Source of the DNA: Diplosphaera chodatii
Lineage: Eukaryota > Chlorophyta > Trebouxiophyceae > Prasiolales > Stichococcaceae
Length of the DNA: 64,000 nt
NCBI GenBank assembly: GCA_032358165.1
Contig: JAALGY010000021.1
Span: 186,001-250,000 of the forward strand
Direction of reading: 5' to 3'
A program made the translations under genes and the position numbers. The notes beneath the pieces were generated by a model that searched no databases, was not told where the DNA came from, and worked only from the letters and a program-made list of their open reading frames with translations. Of this stretch, positions 1 through 13,400 are shown piece by piece. Positions within the stretch are counted from its first letter, which is position 1. Each line of letters begins with the position of its first letter.

Positions 1-2094
1 GCCGCCATATGAGTCTGATTCGTCATCCAGCGCAGCACCCGCAAACCCAGACGACTTTGGGTTCCACAGGTGTGCGCACAGCTGTGAAGTCAGTCGCAGC
101 TGAGCCAAACTGATGGCCTTGCATGGCTCCTCTCCTGGCTCCTTACATCGCATGGCTTTGAGGCTGTGAGGCTGCCATACTGCTGTCACACATCAGCTGC
201 ATGGCATGTGCCTGCCCAAGCAATGCCTATAGGGTTGTGGGCAGGTCGTCACAATGTCGGTGTCCCGCACAGTTCGTGCGCACTCAGTGCTGTACTTTGC
301 ATGCAGGCGGTGGCTGTCAGCGCGCGCAGCGCAGGCAGCAGCATACGGAAAGCCGTTCGTCATCGAGGAGTTTGGCAAGTACATCCCGCGGCCGGCGACC
401 AGTGATGAGGACATCAAGCGCATCAGGGACCCCTGGTTCGAGGACGTGTTCGGCATCGTGGACGGCAGCATCAAGTCTGGCGGCCCCATCCATGGTGAAC
501 ACGCAGCGTGAACGGCTGCCTGTGCTTGTTGTTGTCGCACTGAGTCTGGCTGCATATCTGCCTGTGACGTCTGGTCCCCAAAGCAGTGGTGTACACGGCA
601 ATCTGCAGGCCAGAGGGACCCTGCTACTGGTTGCTGACCTGCTGTGCACGTGTCGTGCAGGTGTCATCATGTGGAAGGTGGGTCGGCAGCACCGGAAACT
701 GCGAACAGTCCATGCCCCTCGAGAATGTGACAGAGACGGTTTTGATGGACACTGGTCTCGGTGGTACAATCGTTCATTCACAGCCTCGCCGATGTCTGTG
801 GCTTCTGCACTGCAGTATGGTGTGAGCCCATACCACAACAACACCGACAAGAACTGGATCACGGTCAAGGACTCCACCTGGACCGACATCATTCAGCCAC
901 TGGCGAAGACGCTGTCCAAGGACAAGAGCACCGTCCGCAACTGCCGACCAGGTGGACTGAACGACCATCTTTGCATGCTCGATCATCACGCCCTGAAGAC
1001 CCCCTCACGCTTGCTGCTATGGGCGAGCAGTCAGACCGCAGCTCGCTGCGGTCAGACAGGCCATGGTGCCATGAGCTGTGGCAGCTGCCAAGGCTAGGAT
1101 GGGCGGTGCCTCTGAGGCGTGCTGATGGCTGATGTACCCTGTCAAGGCTGATGACTGACTGCTGCTGGGCGGTCGTACTGCAGCCACCGGGAGGGCGCAG
1201 CTGCAGGGCCGCGGCGTGTCGCGGCCCACAGCCTCTGCGGCCACCGGCAGCGTGACCGTGAAGGCCAACATCGTCTACCAGCACAACAGGAAGCTGCGCG
1301 GTGAGCTGCCTGCTCCCAGCTGCACACTGTTGCTGTGTCAGCAGTGAGGGGTGGCCATGCACCAGGTGCAGTCATGTCTGTGCATCTGCACAGTGCGCAC
1401 CGCAGCACATGTGCTTCACTGCGGCGATGCACCTTCAGGTGCTGGAGAGGGTGACACGGAGCTGTGGAACTATGTGTCCTACGGCAACGACATGGCAGCG
1501 GTGGACGATGGCGAGGCCATCAAGGGTTTGCCCGACATCACTGGGGTGCGGGAGCATGCCCTGCTGGCATCACACGTAGCAGTTGTGGGCATCTCTCTGC
1601 CACGCTTTGATAGCTGCCACAACCAATGCACACACCCACTTCATGCTGACTCTGGCGAGCCTGTCGTAAGGTTCAGCAGATATCCAGGTCGCCTTCTCCT
1701 GACTCATGCTGCATTGGTGTGCAGGTGCAGCGGGGTCCAAAGCCGTGCGCGCGCGCATGCGGCCTCAATGCAGAATGCACAGCCTTCCACTACAACCAGG
1801 TGCTTGCCTGCGCAGCCGCTCCTTGCCGAGTTGGGGTCTCAGCCAGCATTCCTGACTTTTTGCGTAGCATCCTCGCAGCTGCATGCATCGAATACAACAA
1901 GCATGGTGCTTCTAGGTCCACCGTTTGCTGTCAACACGATGAACGTGTGACGTCGGCCGCCTTCTGACGGCCGGCCGCCACTGCCTCTGCAGGACCTGGG
2001 GCGGTGCCGGCTGCGCAAGAACGTCAAGCCGGCCTACGGCTTTGATGCCGATGGCTGGCAGACGTTCTGGCAGGAGGACCTGTTCGAGGATTGA
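1..2094 (+). CDS. GH5-type beta-mannanase with C-terminal PAN/apple-like module (5' partial)
   Basis: Likely secreted mannan endo-1,4-beta-mannosidase; the N-terminus and first catalytic Glu lie left of the window. Phase-consistent exons are <2-69, 307-494, 661-677 (17 bases), 816-951, 1184-1300, 1439-1545, 1725-1799 and 1993-2094 (TGA). The second exon reads YGKPFVIEEFGKYIP, the typical GH5 mannanase segment, with the nucleophile Glu in EEFG. The micro-exon adds the VIMWK strand and exon four YGVSPYHNNTDKNW, as at the end of a TIM barrel. The last two exons carry a PAN/apple-like cysteine pattern (CARACGLNAECTAFHYNQ, then RCRLRK), which would bind carbohydrate or protein. Family knowledge supports cell-wall mannan hydrolysis; no transcript confirms the splicing. 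The downstream neighbour is convergent. Confidence 0.7.
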
Positions 2095-2805
2095 GGTCAT
2101 GCGCCTAGTCACTGATGGCTCAGTGTGCCGCAGTGGGCGTAGTGCTGCACAGCTGCCTGCCAGCAGCTGGCGGGCTTCATGGAGCACCTAGATAAGTTCA
2201 CCTCCCTTTGGCCTCGCGTGCAGCGATGGTTGCCCGCTGCCTCCCATGGCTGCGTGTCTGCTCCCTTTCGCCTTCAGCCATTTGTTGAGATTGCCCACCA
2301 GCCACATGGCCTCAGTGTGCAGCATGCGCTCTGCAATGCTGAGGGAAGGACATCCCATAAGTCTTGCCGGTGAACTCACCCTGGGCAGAGTCTGACATTT
2401 CAGATGAATTTTGTTGGGCTAGCACCCCAATCGGACTGTAGGTAGCCACTGCAGGCACAGTTTCATCGTATGTGCAGCAGCATGGATTGTGGGTTGCCGG
2501 CTTTGATTGAGAATGGCAGTTGTGACCCAGGGCTGATAGTGCAATGAAGTAAAGGTAGGTAGCAGGACTCATTCATGACACGTTGTTCTTTGACATTAAT
2601 TGTTCAGCCATGCACACTTGACATGCTGTAACTTTCCATCACTGGGAGGGTGACGGAGTAGGTGCCTTGTTCCCGACCAAGGACACCTCACATGTGGACA
2701 ACTGGTGCTGCCGCTCAGCAAATACAAACATGCCAGCGTCACATCACTGGCCACATGAACGCAGCTGCAGCACACCATGCCTGATCACCGACCACAGTCC
2801 TTCCG
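2095..2805. other. Convergent 3' intergenic region (genes 1 and 2)
   Basis: No coding segment is recognisable between the two stop codons. A TGTAA at 2627-2631 on the plus strand matches the usual green-algal polyadenylation signal and could end the mannanase transcript. This assignment is a guess from the motif alone. Confidence 0.4.
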
Positions 2806-5800
2806 TCAGCCAGTGCGCTGCCGCTTGATGCTGTCGCACTCTGGGCACACGTATGTGCGAGCAGTTTCGCCCATAGCATATTCTCGAAAGGTCCCCAGGT
2901 CACCCGCCTTCGCACGGTCATCGCAGGAGAAGTGCACCTTCAGCAGTATTACATCCGGGCGTCAGCACATTGCAAAAGGCTATCTACCATGCAGGCTCGG
3001 GTTTGGCTGTGAACAGGGGCGCACCCAGTTGCCGCAGGAGTCGCAGGAAATCCAGTCGGTGGCGGCCTCCTCGCTGCTGCCGCACAGGATGCAGGTGTCA
3101 CCCGTCACATCCTCCGGGTGGTCATTCTCGTAGTCCAGCAGCCATTGCTGCAAACATGGCGCAAAGTGACTGTCATGCAACCTGATGAGACAGAGTCATG
3201 TCACGCGGGAGCCTGGTCACAGAGAAGGCCATTGCTTTGATGTTGAGGCACAAGATGTTGCGGTGCCAATGGAGACTGTGTTATGCCCTCATGTCGGGAT
3301 CAGCTGCAAGTGCAAGCTATGCAAGAGGTGCGCACAGTTGTGGCAGCATGAAGCTGGCTGCTCCTGTGCCCTACATTGCCAGCAATGCTGGCAGCACACC
3401 TGATAGTGGCGCTTCAGCGCATTGCCGACTCCGGTCATATTGTTGACCTTGGTCCAGTTGCGCATCTGCGTGAACACCTGCGACTTCCAGTTGATGCCGT
3501 TGCCCAGCCTGCGTCGCAAATGCAAGCGGATGTCTGGCACTGCCTGCTGCCCTCAGCTGTTGCAGGTTCTGATGATTTGACCCAGTACAACTGCATTCAA
3601 GCGCCCGACACGACGAAATGCCAGCAACTGCAGACTGAGCACGTGGTATGGTCTGAGTGTTCCAACGTGGAGATCTGCACTTGGGCAGTGCACTTGAAGC
3701 CGCCCCGGGTGGCGACCTCGCGGTACAGCGCAAACAGGTCCAGCTGCTGCCCGTTGAGCACCGCCTCTGGGAAGGTGTCCCGGTTCATGCGCTTCCCTGC
3801 CGGCACCAAAGTACTGAGGACTTGCCTCGGTGGCAGCAGGCACAACACCACATGATGCAGGGCTGGAGGAAGCCGAATAAGCGTTGCACTCATATGGTGA
3901 ATGCCTGTTATACCAGGCCAGAAAGGAGAAAAAGGGTACGACGCAATGTACCTTTGCGCTCAGAGAGGTAGTTACACACATCGTCCAGGAACTCGGACTC
4001 GGTGCAGTGGCTCAGGGGCGGTCGAGCGCTCAGCCGCGGCTGCTTGGTGCTGGGCCGCAGGGGCGCCGCCGGTGCTGGCCTGTCACCTGTGTCGAATTCG
4101 AAGTCCCATACTAAGCAGTCCTCAGATTGCCACTGCTACAGGCACAGGACACGCCAGGTATGCGGCCATTGCCAGCAAGGGCAGGTCACTCGAGAAACCC
4201 CTCAGGTGACACACTCGTCAGTTATCTCGCTGCAAATGCAGCCGCCTTGTCAGAGGATGCACACTGTGCAGGTTTTTGGCGTGCCATCGCCCCGGGCACC
4301 ATGCTACCTGACTCTGCTGGGCTGGGGCTGCCGCGCGCCGCTGCTGCCGGGGGCGCCACCGCGCTCCAGTCCACAATGCCCTCGGGCTTCTCGTCACCCG
4401 CCCGCGCCGCCCACTCCGCGAACTGCGGCGGCGCAGTGGCCCCTGTGCACGATGCAACACTAAGCTCACCTGCACCACGGCATGGCAGAGGTACGGTGTG
4501 GCAGGGGTAAGACCACACATTTGGAGCACGCATGATGGCAGCTGCGGCAGGCCCTCACCGTCTGCTGCTGCCGCTGCGCTGCCGTCGGCCTTTGCGATGG
4601 GGCCAAAGGGCCGCACCGGCGCCAGGCCCAGCGACTGGCTGGCGGGGCCCGGCAGCGGCGCACCGTTCGGCAGCGTGCCTGCCACACGTTGCCCAGGCGT
4701 ACGTGAGTGAGCAGCAAGACTGGTCCCCAATGGTCTGCCATGTCAGGTTTGCGAATGCGCACAGCAGCGCGTGGCAACGTACATGGGCACGGCAGGCATT
4801 TGGGAACCACCTGCGCCGGCGGCAGGCGGCGCCAGCGGCAGCACCGGCGGCGGGCGGGCGGTGACGAGGTGCGCATCAATGACCGCGGCGAACAGCGCTG
4901 CATCCTACAGGTGCAGGTGGTGTGCAGGTCCCTGCCCGTTCCTTTGGTGACTGATCCTGGCATTGTTGTGAGTAACCATATGAGCAGGTGGGTAGCAGGG
5001 CACTGGAGCACCCGAGTACATTGAGGGGCATGTGTGCACCTGCTCATTGTAGGCTGCAACTGAGGCGCTGCCGACTGCGGCGACGCCCAGCGGCACGAAC
5101 CCCCTGAAGCTGGCATCCTACAAAGAACAAGTCCAGTTGATGTTTTGTCTGTGTTTCACAGCAAACCTGACCTGTTACACATCCGCAGCCAGCAGATCGT
5201 GCGAAGCTCGTTGCATGCGTGCTATGCATAGCACACTCGATCAACATCAAGCAAGTGGTTGATTCAGACGCTGTCACAGAGAAGGCTGCCACATGGCACG
5301 AGGTCAGGGTGGGTGGAGGCGGGGCGCCGCAGATGGGCGGTGCCCTCTGCACCTGGGACAGCGCCTTCAACGTGGACACCGCCCACAGGGAGGTGGAGGC
5401 GAGCGTCTCCACCACCGGCGACCCGCCGGCGACGGCGGCCGAGCTGCGGGCCAGCGGCGCGGGCACCCCCTCGGGCGGCAGCCGGACCTGCAGCACACGG
5501 TGGACAGCCTGCTAGGTGGTTTGCCTTGCGGATGTTAGAGGAAGTGACCACAAGACCAGAGCACAGCCGAGGAGCAGTGCAGCCTGATGATGTCCTCGGT
5601 TTCGAAGCTGAGGGAACGCTGGATCAGCAGGAAGTGCTCATCGGGTGTAGCGAGTGCCGCACACCTGCAACGCCAGCGCGTCAGCTACCAGCGTGTGCCG
5701 CAGCGCGTGCTCCACCAGCGCCTGCTCCGCCACCACTGCATGAGACACCCGTCTCGATGAGCAGGAGCAACAAGCTGGTCACTCTGCAGCTGACGCAAGG

Positions 5801-7962
5801 GCTTCGTGCAACCGTCACAGCTCCGTCATGGCCACTCGTGGCATGTGAGCCAATCCACCATGCAGGCAGAGGGCCTCTCTGCCCTTGCATGACGTGCTCA
5901 TGATGAACAAGCATGCCTTGGCGAATGCAACATGTCCAGCGTGGCACCCAAAACCACATGCAAGCCTGTCGCTGACACAGCAGTTCAAGTTTGCCGCCCA
6001 CCGTCTGGGGGTGCGCCCAGGATGACGGAGGTGCGGGCGCCCGACGCCGTCTTGAGCGACGCCTTGACGGCCTCGCAGCCTGCCGGCAGGTACGCGGGCC
6101 GCTTGTCGGGCGCGTGCATGGCAACCACCCGCGCTGTGCGTGCCTCGAACACCAGCAGCGCCCGCAGCGCTTCCCCCAGATAGCTGCACAGTCAAGCAAC
6201 AAGCTGGCCTTGCAAGAGCGAGCTCAACCATCCAGCGAAGCACCATGCTCACAGCAGCTTTTGACGGGTACACCAGATGCCTGTTGAGACTGCCGAGCCT
6301 GAGAGACCAGTCGTCTCCGCTTTCATAGTCATGACTCCCGAGAGTCCGGCCATGCAAAGCAATGTCCACCACCTTGCAAAGACACCGTCGGAGGTGATGC
6401 CCACCTGAGGCGGTGGGAGTCGACCAGGGAGCTGTGGCCGCAGACCAGCAGCCGCAGGTCGGCGTGCGGGGCCAGCAGCCGGACATGCGCCCACCCCGGC
6501 ACTGCCGCCAGCACGCCCCGCGACAGATCCAGCTGCGCATGTTGGGGAGTCGCATGAGGCACGTCTGGTGGAGCACTTCATACCATGCCAACGCTGCAAC
6601 CTTGAGATTCCCATCATCGGCTTCACCACAGTATATTGACAGCTGATCAGCCCTGCAGTGCTGCCAGTTGGGCCCAGCGTCAGACTGCGTCATGCAACTT
6701 GAGCACATGCTGAGCGAGCGCATGCATTGCTGAGCAAGCTGCTCGTTTAGCCAATTGACTAGGCTGACTGCGGTGCCTTCCTGAGACCGGTGGGCTGATA
6801 TCCACGGCGACAGCCACATCGGCCCAGGCCCACCTGCGGCACCATTGGGGGCGGGACGCTGGTGTTGTCGGGCAGCTGGGCGGGCTCCGCTGACAGCAGC
6901 AGCGGTAGGATGGGGGCCTGGTGCCGCCCAGCCTTTTCAGCCATGCAATGCACATTTGTGGCTTGCACTGCCACCTGGAACGCCTGGGAGCAAACAAGCG
7001 ACGACAAACTCAGGTCGCAGCAGTTCCTGCCGAGTTGATGCGTTGTTGGGTGACATGTACGCAGCAAGCCGTACAGTGAGGCAATTAACGGTTGTGGCGA
7101 TGGTGGCGTGGCATGCCTCGGTAGTCGTGACAGTGGCATTGCGCAGCGCCGCGAAGAACGCCTTGCCCACAAATGCTGCTATGAGTGCAGGCGCGGCCTG
7201 CTGGTCGTCCCAGTGCAGCATGTTGCGGACCGATGTGGTGCGCAGCTGTTCAGCTGCAGGGCACAGTTCTTGCCAGTCAGCATAGCAACCCGACTGCTGC
7301 GCATGCCGTGGCAGCACGAATCGTGACAAAGCTCCTGTCAACCTCCGGCTATTGAATTTGCCAAGTTCCTTAACCGCAACATGCCACACCAGTCGTGCGC
7401 ACCCTGCTTGGCTGGAAACACCGTGTCGAAGTACGCTGTGTCCAGCTCTACATTGCTGATGGCATCAACAAGTTGCTCTGGCTCCACCGGTTTGGTGTCA
7501 CCTGCATGGTGCCAATGTGGACTTCAGGCAGCACAGAGGGGAGCAGAGGGTGGTACGACGGTACACATCCAGCAGGGCCGACGTGCCAGTCTCGCTTTTG
7601 AACTCCAGCGGCTTCAGTGTGATGTCGTTGACGGCGCTGCCATGGCCCGTGATGGCGATGCCCGCTGACAGGTACAGCATATTGGGCTTGCGCTTCTGCA
7701 GCGCCCGCGTGAACTCCTGCAGGCTGGGGTTCCGTAGCACGTGTACCTGCAGGGTCATTTGTCAAGCGCCTGTGATCTTTCATGATACCATCCATGCCCA
7801 CGCGAATGTTGACCCAGAGCGCTGCCGCAATTCACCCACCTCGGCCTCTGAACGGGGCAGATCCGCAAACTCTTGCACGGCACCGCAGCCGGTGTCCTCG
7901 CTGGAGCCGCAGAACACTGCCAGCACCTTCCATGCTGCATCAGGCTGCCTCGCCGCCACCAT
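2806..7962 (-). CDS. ARID/BRIGHT and PHD-finger nuclear protein, plant ARID4-like
   Basis: Probable chromatin or DNA-binding protein. ATG is at 7962. Exon 1 (7789-7962, KVLAVFCGSSED) and exon 2 (7560-7746, VHVLRNPSLQEFTRAL) join in phase and continue into exon 3 from 7501 (DTAYFDTVFPAKQG). Middle exons include one near 6021-6182 (YLGEALRALLVFEART). Near the end, about 3713-3840, an ARID domain begins (QQLDLFALYREVATRGGFK). It continues at about 3401-3510 (GINWKSQVFTQMRNWTKVNN, then TGVG.ALKRHY). A PHD finger follows: CILCGSS then WISCDSCGNWV in the block at about 2995-3180, and HFSCDD then YVCPECDS in the last exon. This order matches plant ARID4-type proteins. The splice site after exon 3 is unresolved. 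It starts divergently from eIF2B delta, 488 bases away. Confidence 0.75.
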
Positions 7963-8450
7963 GCTGGGCGGCGCGCAAAGCGCCTGTCAGTCCCAGATGC
8001 GACCTGGGACTACATACAGAGGCGTCCACGATCCACCGCTGCGCTTCACCTCCACTCCAAGCGTGCCCGAACGCCTGGATCACTTGCAGGCAACGCTGCG
8101 CTTCAAGTTGCGCGCCATGTTGACGGTGGTTGATACCCAGTTGCTGCTGATCAGCGGTCCCTGATGAAAGGCACCGATACGCGCATTGGCAAGCGAATGC
8201 TGAGTTGCTGACGACTGCTGTGCATCGATGTGCAGCTCGGGCCTGCACATATGCTGAGCTCACGGCACCCTGTCAAAGCCCTGCATGTGCACTGGTAGAA
8301 CCGCGCGACATGCAGTGGGCTCAAGCACCTTTGCAATCGTTCATTGAGACATCCTCATGTGCGGCCATACCTGCACTAGTTGGGCTTGTGAAGCGGATCA
8401 GGCCGAGAGCAAGGTAGCCTTGCATCAGCACTGGCACACCACCAGCAGCC
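7963..8450. promoter_or_regulatory. Bidirectional promoter region, ARID4-like / eIF2B delta
   Basis: This is the 488-base interval between the two divergent start codons. It must hold both 5' UTRs and promoters. I see no TATA-like box or other convincing motif. Confidence 0.5.
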
Positions 8451-10437
8451 ATGCCAGGCGGTGATGATCAGAGCAGGGCCGCCCGGCGCGCGAGCACGTC
8501 GGACGGCCCGCCCAACCTGCGCCGCAGCAGCGCGCAGATGCCCGTCCCTCGGCAGGCATGCTGACAAGGCTGCGCATGCTCCTGCTTGGTGCATGCACCG
8601 GCTGTGAGAAGCCCTGCAGACGGACGCAGCCATGACTACAACTGCTTTGCTTCCACATCTGATTAGCAGACATGCCGTCATGCCGTATCATCGACCGCAC
8701 AGGTGGGCTTCCATGTCGAGGGCGTGCCGCCCTCGCCGGCACAGGAGGCAACCCTGGCGGAGCAGCACCTACAGGCAGGCGCCAAGGTCGCCGCTGGGTC
8801 GCCGTCGCCCGTGATCATCCCGCCCACGTTTCAGGTGTCGCACTGCCCTGAAAACCGCGAAAGCGCATCTAACCGCAGTGCACCTGACGCATTGGATCAG
8901 CAACAGCAGAGGGTCTGTGCACTGACAGCATCATCCTGCCCGCAGAGTGCGACAGCCGACCAGCTGCGGACCACCTCGCTGCCGGTGGATGCCGCCGCCG
9001 GAGCGCTGCCCGACTCACATCTCGCAGACATGCAGGCGGGGCATGGGCAGCGCAGCCCGGACCGACACACCAGCATGGATGTGGGTACCCCACCTGTAAA
9101 GCGTGGTGCAGTGGCTGAACAAGTTGATTGTCAGTGGTATACTCTGACACAGACCACATTTCTGCACATGTGCTCGCATAAACTGGCTGATTGCATGCTC
9201 GCCCCTTGCAACCGTGCAGATATCTGCCTTTGCACAGCATGAGAGCACTCAGCGAAGGTGGGCGACTGCCCCACTACTCGCTGTGACACCAAGTGCAGTG
9301 CTGCATGTCTTGCACATGTTGCAGTGCCACCGTCCTGCCGACCCTGCTCTTCCTCTCAGCAGAGAGGATGGCACATCCCCCAAGCATGCTGCTCGGCTGC
9401 TGCGGGGTGGGTCCGCCGCAGCGGCCATGTCACCAGGGCGAGAGCCGATGCTAGCTGCCGCCCACTCCACTGAGGTTTTGCACCGGGTGGACACCTCGCC
9501 AGCTGCTGTGCCAACTGCCCTCACCCGCACGCTGCTCAACAGCCATGAGGAGCGGCATGCAGAGCCAGGTGCCGCCTGGCTGCTGCCTGCTTGGGCTCAC
9601 CTGACTGCTGTCTTATCGCCCGCAACCATGAGGTCCAACAGCTGCAGCTCCTGTCAGCGGATGACCCGTGTTAGGGCTGTCTGCCCTGCAGTTAACATCC
9701 GCCATTTGGCCTCTGCATGTTGCCAAACCAATATATGAAGCACACTTGTGGGCGCTGAACTGGGCAGCGAACAGCAATGTGCAGGCCACGGGGAGCGGCC
9801 GCAGCGCCGCTCCTCGCTGCCGCCGGGCCAGGACGCCTCCCTGCTGCCGCAGCTGCGGCGGGGCACGCCCCCCGCCACGCCGCCGGGCGGCCAGTCGCCG
9901 CTGGGCAGCCGGCAGCCGCCGGCCGGCACCCCGCAGCTGCGGGCCACCTCAGGTGCAACCTGCTGCACGCGCTCATCCACCATGGTGTGGTAGCGCCACT
10001 GCCTTCACTCTGCATGCCGGCACACCACTGCGGACATTGCCATGATGGTTATGTCATGGCATCCCCAGTCTGATGGGGGTGTATTTAATATGTCGAAGAT
10101 GCAGCTGCGCCGTGGAGTTCCACGCCGGAGGGCGGTGCGAGCGGCGGGGCGCAGCGGCACAACAGCGGCGAGTATCGCTCCAGTGGGGAGCGCCAGCACC
10201 GGGGCGGCGAGCACAGCGGCCAGGCGGGCATGGCCGACGGCGGCGCTGCGGCCGCATCCCCAGGCCCTACTCCCGACAGCTCGGTCACTGCAGGTGCCCA
10301 CTCAAACCTCATCGTACACCACTCTGCTCTGTCCGCTGGAGCATGTATGCGTGTATGCAGATACTGGTGGTATCAGAGTCATGGTCAGATTGCTGCCAGA
10401 TGGTCTGCTGCCTGTGCCAGCAGGGCGGCGAGACGAG

Positions 10438-10468
<31 letters not shown>

Positions 10469-13400
10469 CGTCTGAGGAGAAGAAGTCCAAGGCGCAGTTG
10501 CGCGCGGAGCAGCGGGCAAAGCAGGAGGCGCAGCGTGCAGCAAAGGCTGCCCGGCAACAGCAGGTGCAGCACGGACGCTTCAATATCATGTGAAGCGTGT
10601 GTGGCGGCCTGATCAGGTGCATCGAGTGACCCTGTGGCCTGTTCTTTTGTCAGCACATGACGCCGGTCGGGGGTGCTGTGCTGCAGGGTGGCAAGGGGCA
10701 GGCAAGCGGCGGCAAGGGTGGCGGGCGGCAGCCCAGCAGCGACGCCTCGTCCGCAACAGCTGCCAGCATCGGCGACGCCCTGGCCAGCGCACCAGCTCGG
10801 CGGCCAGGCGCTGAGGAGGCCACATCCGCTCGCGGCGGCAGGCAGCAGCAGCAGCAGCAGCAGCAGTCGCCGCAGCCACAGCAGCAACAACCGCAGCAGC
10901 CAAGCGGCCCGCAGTCACAGAAGCGCGGGCAGCGGCGTGGCGGCAGCAAGCTTGGCACCCTGCAGTCAGCAGAGCTCTTCTCCCACCTCCAGCAGTACAA
11001 GGTACGGCTAAGCACCCCTTCGCGCGGCAGCGGCATGCAGCAATCGCAGGGTGCTGTCTGCGTGTCATCCGCCGCTACGCTCTTCATTCAGTTGCCAAGA
11101 AGCTGGCAACTCAGCAAGAGGAGGGTGCTGTGGTGCAGCGGGTGACGGTGGAGGGGGTGCTCGCGGAGAGCGAGCTGGCGGCTGCGGTGCACCCGGCGGT
11201 GCTGCAGCTGGGGCTGCGCTACGCGGACGGCAGCGTGCGGGGCGCCTCCGCACGCTGCGTCGCGATGCTGTCCGCCTTCCGCCGCCTGGTGCAGGTGCCG
11301 CCGCTCGACGCCCGCCTGGTCAATATCGGTTGGATGCTCGGCACTCGAACCCAGTCAGGCTGTGCAGGCGGCAGGTGGCCTTCAACACCGTGAATAGCAC
11401 GCTTGTGCAGCCTGGGGCGCCTGTGCACCTGGGATCTGCGCGTCGGCCTGTGTGAGACTGCGGCGATGGCCTGCGCAGGACTACAAGACGCCGGAGGGGC
11501 GGGTGCTGTCGCGGGACCTGACGGCGGTGCTGAACACCGCCATCCAGTTCCTGGTGGAGTGCCGCCCGCTGGCCATCACCATGGGCAACGCCATCAAGTT
11601 CCTCAAAACGCAGGTGCGCCCTGCTGACACCCCCAGCTGCCGGGCCAGTGACATGGGTCACTCTGTGCTGCCAGATCGCTACACACATGACATACTTGTG
11701 CCGCTTGCAGTGGAGCCTCTGCCGTATGTCGAAGCACTGTGTGCCTCTTCAGGTGTCCAAACTAGACCCGACAGTGCCCGAGTCGGATGCCAAGGCGGCG
11801 GTGGTTCGCATCATCGACACCTACATCCAGGTATGGTTGCCCCTCCACAATGCTCGGTCTGCTGACCGATGTCACTGAACATACTACTGTGCGTCGCTTT
11901 TGCGCACAAAGCTGAAACTTTCATCGTGCTGCTGTCGCAGGAGAAAATCGCATTTGCGGGGGATGTGCTGGTGCGCAATGCGGTGGTGAAGGTCGTCGAC
12001 GACGACGTCGTCCTGACATACGCCTTCTCGTCCATCATCCTCAACATCCTGCTCAAGGCGCAGCAGGTGAGCTGCACCCTTGTGCTCTGCCAGCTACTGT
12101 CACATCCCCCAAGTTCGATCAGCCATTGTTGCAGGGCCAGCACGCAAAGTCTGTGCAGTTAGGCCCAACGTATGACTGCCGTGCTGTGCTGTGATGGACA
12201 CCATCACGGAGGTGTGTACGTGCTACTTATGGTTGCAGGCGCCCAGAAATGATTAATAGAAATTAATCAGCCTGCACGTTGCACCAACCGCAGGAGGGGA
12301 AGCACTTCAGGGTGGTGGTGGTGGACTCCCGGCCCGCGCTGGAGGGGCGCGAGATGCTGCGCCGGCTGCTGGAGGCGGGCATCTCGTCCACATACCTGGA
12401 CCTCAACGCCCTCGCCTACATCGTGCCCGAGGTCTCCAAGGTGGGCAGCCTGCTCTGTGAGCGTCATTGCTGCAACAGTGGCGGAGTCCCGTGCTGTGGT
12501 TGCAGTGACTGCAGTTGAAGCGTCTGATGAGCGATCTCCCGTCTGCACCCCCAGAAGTGTCATAAGCCCTGCCCTGACGCGTGATTGTAGGTGTTTCTCG
12601 GCGCCGCGGCAGTGCACTCCAACGGCACAGTCATGGCGCGCATCGGGTCAGCCACGGTGGCGATGGCGGCCGACGCTCGCGGCGTGCCCGTCATCATCTG
12701 CTGCGAGACGTACAAGTTCGTGGCCAAGGTGCTGCGCCAGCTCGCACCTACCATGCATGTGTCCGCTCCTGGTCATGTTGGCACGGAAATGGGGATGCTT
12801 TCCTCGTGAGTAGAGACTGTGCTCAAGGGTTGGCTTCATGCCCGTCTCGTCCTTGACTACAGGTGCAACTGGACTCGATCACCAGCAATGAGTTGGGGGA
12901 CCCGGGGGCGCTGGTCAGCGTTGCGGGCCGCCCCGACATCACCACCCTCGCCGACTGGCAGTCGCAGTCCAACCTGGGTGCGACTGCTTGGGTCCCCTGG
13001 ATACGGGGCAGCCAGCTGGCTGTCAATGTCGCTCATGTGCCAGGCAATCCTGGCAGTTTGCCATGCAAGCAGCCACAGCCACAGCTTGGCACATTGCTGC
13101 CGGCCGCTTGCTCAGCTGCGGCTGAACAACACAGCCCACAGACGCTGGCAGTTGGCCGGTGTCACACGTCACCGCCGTTGACATCTCTGCTGTGTAACCT
13201 GCAGCGCTGCTGAGCCTGTCGTACGATGCGATGCCAGCGGAGTACGTCAGCGTCATCATCACTGAGTTTGGTGTGGCGCAGCATGCTCATTCCCCTGACC
13301 TGTCTTGGACCATATGCATGGGCATCTAGCCTTCACGGATGTCGTCCCTCCACGCTTGAATTCATGCAAATGTACAGCATATCACCGCAATTAGATGGCC

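Noticed and set aside
5815..6819. 334-codon minus-strand frame in the ARID4-like gene
   Set aside because: A different frame over the same bases (YLGEALRALLVFEART) fits splice sites and protein character better.
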